Source of the DNA: Pontibacter indicus
GTDB taxonomy: Bacteria > Bacteroidota > Bacteroidia > Cytophagales > Hymenobacteraceae
Direction of reading: 5' to 3'
DNA length: 64,000 nucleotides
Assembly (NCBI RefSeq): GCF_900156345.1
Contig: NZ_FTPP01000003.1
Coordinates: forward strand, 186,001-250,000
Below, in pieces: positions 63,218 to 64,000 of the stretch (position 1 is the first letter of the stretch; each line of letters opens with the position of its first letter). Below the pieces are notes generated by a model. It was not told the DNA's origin, ran no database searches, and was given only the letters and a program-made list of their open reading frames with translations. Position numbers and translations under genes: made by a program.

Positions 63218-63225
63218 CAAAGTTA
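63218..63225 (-). promoter_or_regulatory. -7 promoter box TAACTTTG of the aminotransferase operon
   Basis: TAACTTTG on the minus strand, 19 bases before the ATG at 63198. The -33 position reads ACTG, a weak match. Confidence 0.45.
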
Positions 63226-63323
63226 ATATAATACAAGACATTTCCAGTGAAGTGGGGGTTGTTTTAGCTCCCCCGACTTCCTATTCAAAAATTGTAGGGC
63301 GAGTGCCTTTCACTGTCTGAAAC

Positions 63324-63617
63324 AGGATTTTCAGGATTAAAGGATTAACAGGATTTTCGTGCACGATTGGCGCCCATCAAGAGTAGGGTTTTGACACTTC
63401 CAGTTTACAGGTATAAGCTTCGTAGTCACAGACCACTGGCAGGTATAGCAAGGCTAACTTGCACGCTGACAATGAAACATAAGGTGGTGCCAGGTGCACT
63501 AAATGACACTCCACTGTTCGAGCGGTCAGCGAGTTTGGAGGGTCTTGACTTTTTTGCTTACTTTTTGTGTCAAGACAAAAAGTGAGGCCCGCCCGGCCAG
63601 GGCAAGCTATAAAACAG
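63324..63617 (+). repeat. Composite intergenic repeat, copy C, preceded by AGGATT micro-array
   Basis: Four AGGATT words with 8-9 base period (63324, 63333, 63341, 63350) lead into GTGCACGATT at 63359. The core at 63487-63617 is about 90% identical to copy B by eye. The intermediate part AAGCTTCGTAG-N-CCACTGGCAGGTATAG is shared with the reverse complement of copy A. Downstream, ACCAGAGGCCCCACGA at about 63671 also occurs inverted near copy A. Confidence 0.82.
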
Positions 63618-63734
63618 CTTAACTTAAGGTATAGGAAGGCTGAAGCTATGCAAGATATAGTTATATCTAGACCAGAGGCCCCACGAACGTAGACGTTCGC
63701 GCCATTTTATTTATACCTATACCTCCGAAAACAA

Positions 63735-63760
63735 AAAGGACATGCAGCCGCATGTCCTTT
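63735..63760 (-). terminator. Terminator of recR
   Basis: AAAGGACATGC/GCATGTCCTTT with loop AGCC, a T-run on the minus strand, 24 bases after the recR stop. Confidence 0.88.
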
Positions 63761-63784
63761 CCCAGCTATCAAAAGCCGTAAGTT

Positions 63785-64000
63785 TTAGTTCTTGCCGTAA
63801 GACGTACGCTCTACAATGCTGCGTCCCAAGGTAATTTCGTCGGTATATTCCAGCTCCCCTCCCACCGGCACGCCACGCGCAATGGTCGTGATGCGCACGT
63901 TGTGGTCACGGAGTTTGCGGGTTAAGTAGAAGGCGGTGGTATCGCCCTCCATGGTCGGGCTGATGGCCAGCAGAATCTCCTTTACCTCGGAGTTCGGCAG
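63785..64000 (-). CDS. recR: Recombination mediator protein RecR, C-terminal part (cut by window edge)
   Basis: The last 71 residues plus the stop are in the window and the gene continues beyond base 64000. The translated end includes [38 protein letters not shown] and [19 protein letters not shown], then ERTSYGKN. This is the TOPRIM end and C-terminal dimer region of RecR. With RecO, RecR helps RecA load on single-stranded DNA during gap repair. No other rec gene is visible here. Confidence 0.95.
   Translation of the reverse strand: MPNSEVKEILLAISPTMEGDTTAFYLTRKLRDHNVRITTIARGVPVGGELEYTDEITLGRSIVERTSYGKN

Larger units (their letters stand above)
1..64000. repeat. Window-wide over-represented octamer AGGTATAG / CTATACCT
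   Basis: The word AGGTATAG, often as CAGGTATAGC, and its complement CTATACCT occur throughout, in both orientations, in genes and between genes. Counting by hand in bases 1-4260, the core GGTATA or TATACC is seen about 25 times, against about 2 expected for a random hexamer pair. In genes it produces GCA-GGT-ATA, GCT-ATA-CCT and CTA-TAC-CTG codon runs. Tandem copies occur near 2622, 9522, 24308, 55850 and 63714. It is sparse in dnaK. This resembles genome-wide iterated words such as HIP1 or DNA-uptake sequences, but its function is unknown to me. Confidence 0.85.

Noticed and set aside
63367-63585. A 72-codon frame ending AYFLCQDKK within repeat copy C
   Set aside because: It coincides with the composite repeat, and similar frames appear in copies A and B. 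It is probably a by-product of the repeat, not a gene.
1-64000. CRISPR array or defence system
   Set aside because: No regularly spaced repeats of 24-40 bases, cas genes, restriction enzymes or toxin-antitoxin pairs were recognised. The repeats seen have 8-15 base periods only.

Overview
The window looks like a chromosomal segment of a Bacteroidota bacterium of the Cytophagales/Hymenobacteraceae type, with Pontibacter-like relatives my best guess. The reasons are two proteins with type IX secretion (Por) C-terminal sorting domains, TAnnTTTG-type -7 promoter boxes with few Shine-Dalgarno sequences, a TonB-dependent receptor, a YpdA-type bacillithiol disulfide reductase, and many small beta-barrel and lipoprotein genes. 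GC content is about 50-55% in genes and falls sharply in several intergenic stretches. No rRNA, tRNA, CRISPR, transposase or phage gene was seen.

Layout. 0-4 kb: EamA transporter, lipoprotein, GNAT acetyltransferase, glycine-zipper lipoprotein, DEAD-box RNA helicase. 4-9.5 kb: two tandem acyl-lipid/acyl-CoA desaturases, dihydrolipoyl dehydrogenase, TPR protein. 9.5-20 kb: a composite intergenic repeat, M23 peptidase, FabG, a small membrane protein, a VWA-like membrane protein, a GNAT protein, an RluE-type pseudouridine synthase, an LVIVD-repeat lipoprotein with a small barrel protein, and YpdA. 20-32 kb: ThuA-like lipoprotein, two large Asp-box (BNR/sortilin-like) beta-propeller proteins flanking a PepSY/TonB-receptor iron-uptake pair. 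32-40 kb: secreted subtilase with SLH and T9SS domains, dnaK, three small outer-membrane barrels. 41-51.6 kb: a surface-polysaccharide island with a T9SS-secreted beta-helix protein, a Wzm/Wzt ABC exporter, a glycosyltransferase-methyltransferase fusion, a polysaccharide deacetylase, another GT2 and an orphan protein. 52-64 kb: purK-purE, tandem MarC genes, a second composite repeat, hemE, an operon of aminotransferase-hldA-two TrkH/KtrB proteins, a third composite repeat and the 3' end of recR.

How it fits together. Most of the window is housekeeping plus envelope biology. The polysaccharide island is laid out like an ABC-transporter-dependent export system whose chain could be methylated by the fusion enzyme. 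It is bracketed by two near-identical direct-repeat hairpins. Local duplication is a theme: desaturases, MarC, TrkH/KtrB, Asp-box proteins and barrel proteins all occur in pairs.

The most striking signal is not a gene. The octamer AGGTATAG/CTATACCT and its core GGTATA/TATACC recur roughly every 170 bases in the first 4.3 kb by hand count, in both orientations. They lie inside genes, where they leave Gly-Ile, Ala-Ile-Pro and Leu-Tyr-Leu imprints, and between genes, sometimes as tandem arrays. Three copies of a modular intergenic repeat, several micro-arrays of short AT-rich words at gene borders, and -7 promoter boxes placed 4-6 bases before the ATG (implying leaderless mRNAs) are further structure that gene annotation does not explain.
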